DNA of 5,382 nt from Fidelibacterota bacterium UBA2980. GTDB taxonomy: Bacteria > Fidelibacterota > Marinisomatia > Marinisomatales > Marinisomataceae. Where the stretch lies: the NCBI GenBank assembly GCA_002348725.1, contig DEAO01000009.1, positions 1-5,382 on the forward strand. The letters run 5' to 3'. Positions 5,327 to 5,382 of the stretch are shown one piece after another (the stretch's first letter is position 1; each line of letters starts with the position of its first letter). Below the pieces are notes generated by a model that saw only the letters and a program-made list of their open reading frames with translations, was not told the DNA's origin and ran no database searches. A program made the translations under genes and the position numbers.

Positions 5327-5382
5327 GATACAGAAAAAAAGATTGCTTTAATTGTTAATGGGGAATTTCCAAAAAAACCCAG
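5315..5382 (+). CDS. Putative thiamine pyrophosphokinase, first 22 codons only (3' end outside window)
   Basis: The frame is open from ATG 5315 to the window end and reads MNQIDTEKKIALIVNGEFPKKP (written here as the 22 visible residues, starting MNQIDTEKK and ending IALIVNGEFPKKP). The second half is a hydrophobic first strand followed by NGEFP, very like the start of Bacteroidota thiamine pyrophosphokinases ('xAVxLANGExPTHP'). That enzyme transfers pyrophosphate from ATP to thiamine to make thiamine diphosphate in the cytosol. An in-frame TGA at 5309-5311 means that no longer start is possible. AAAGGAG (5288-5294) lies 20 bases upstream, too far for a normal ribosome site. It is divergent from the TonB receptor with 34 bases between start codons. 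The call rests on about 13 residues plus context, so it is tentative. Confidence 0.55.
   Translation, partial: MNQIDTEKKIALIVNGEFPKKP

Overview
The window is clearly AT-rich and gene-dense, and it comes from a Gram-negative bacterium. The evidence is a TonB-dependent outer-membrane receptor and a lipoprotein with an acidic stretch after the lipidated cysteine. The receptor has an N-terminal carboxypeptidase-regulatory-like domain, and its signal peptide ends in Ala-Gln. These traits point to the Bacteroidota/FCB side of the tree; a marine lineage such as Marinimicrobia (SAR406) is possible, but that is inference from style, not from a marker gene.

Layout. Positions 1-396 (+) are the C-terminal third or so of an SLC13/DASS-type anion transporter cut by the window edge. 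It overlaps by an ATGA junction a tandem universal-stress-protein (USP) gene (393-1271, +), so the two are very probably co-translated. The USP gene converges on, and overlaps by 8 bases, a thiol peroxidase gene tpx (1264-1764, -). Across an 81-base intergenic region, tpx is divergent from an iron-type superoxide dismutase gene sodB (1846-2448, +). A strong bidirectional terminator (2469-2499) closes sodB and also faces a small lipoprotein gene (2579-3037, -). Next is a 2.15 kb TonB-dependent receptor gene (3127-5280, -). The window ends with the first 22 codons of a + strand gene (from 5315) whose N-terminus looks like thiamine pyrophosphokinase.

How the genes fit together. sodB and tpx form a detoxification pair: the SOD turns superoxide into H2O2, and the peroxidase can remove H2O2 and organic peroxides; they share one divergent control region. 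The transporter-USP pair looks like a permease with a soluble partner protein. The TonB receptor and the putative thiamine pyrophosphokinase are divergent with only 34 bases between their start codons. This suggests that the receptor imports thiamine or a related compound. The gap holds a perfect 9-bp inverted repeat that contains the kinase start codon and overlaps a good -35 element for the receptor, and it is too short for a THI-box riboswitch. This divergent junction is the most interesting part of the window. The rest is ordinary housekeeping and envelope content, and I see no mobile element, CRISPR array, tRNA or rRNA.
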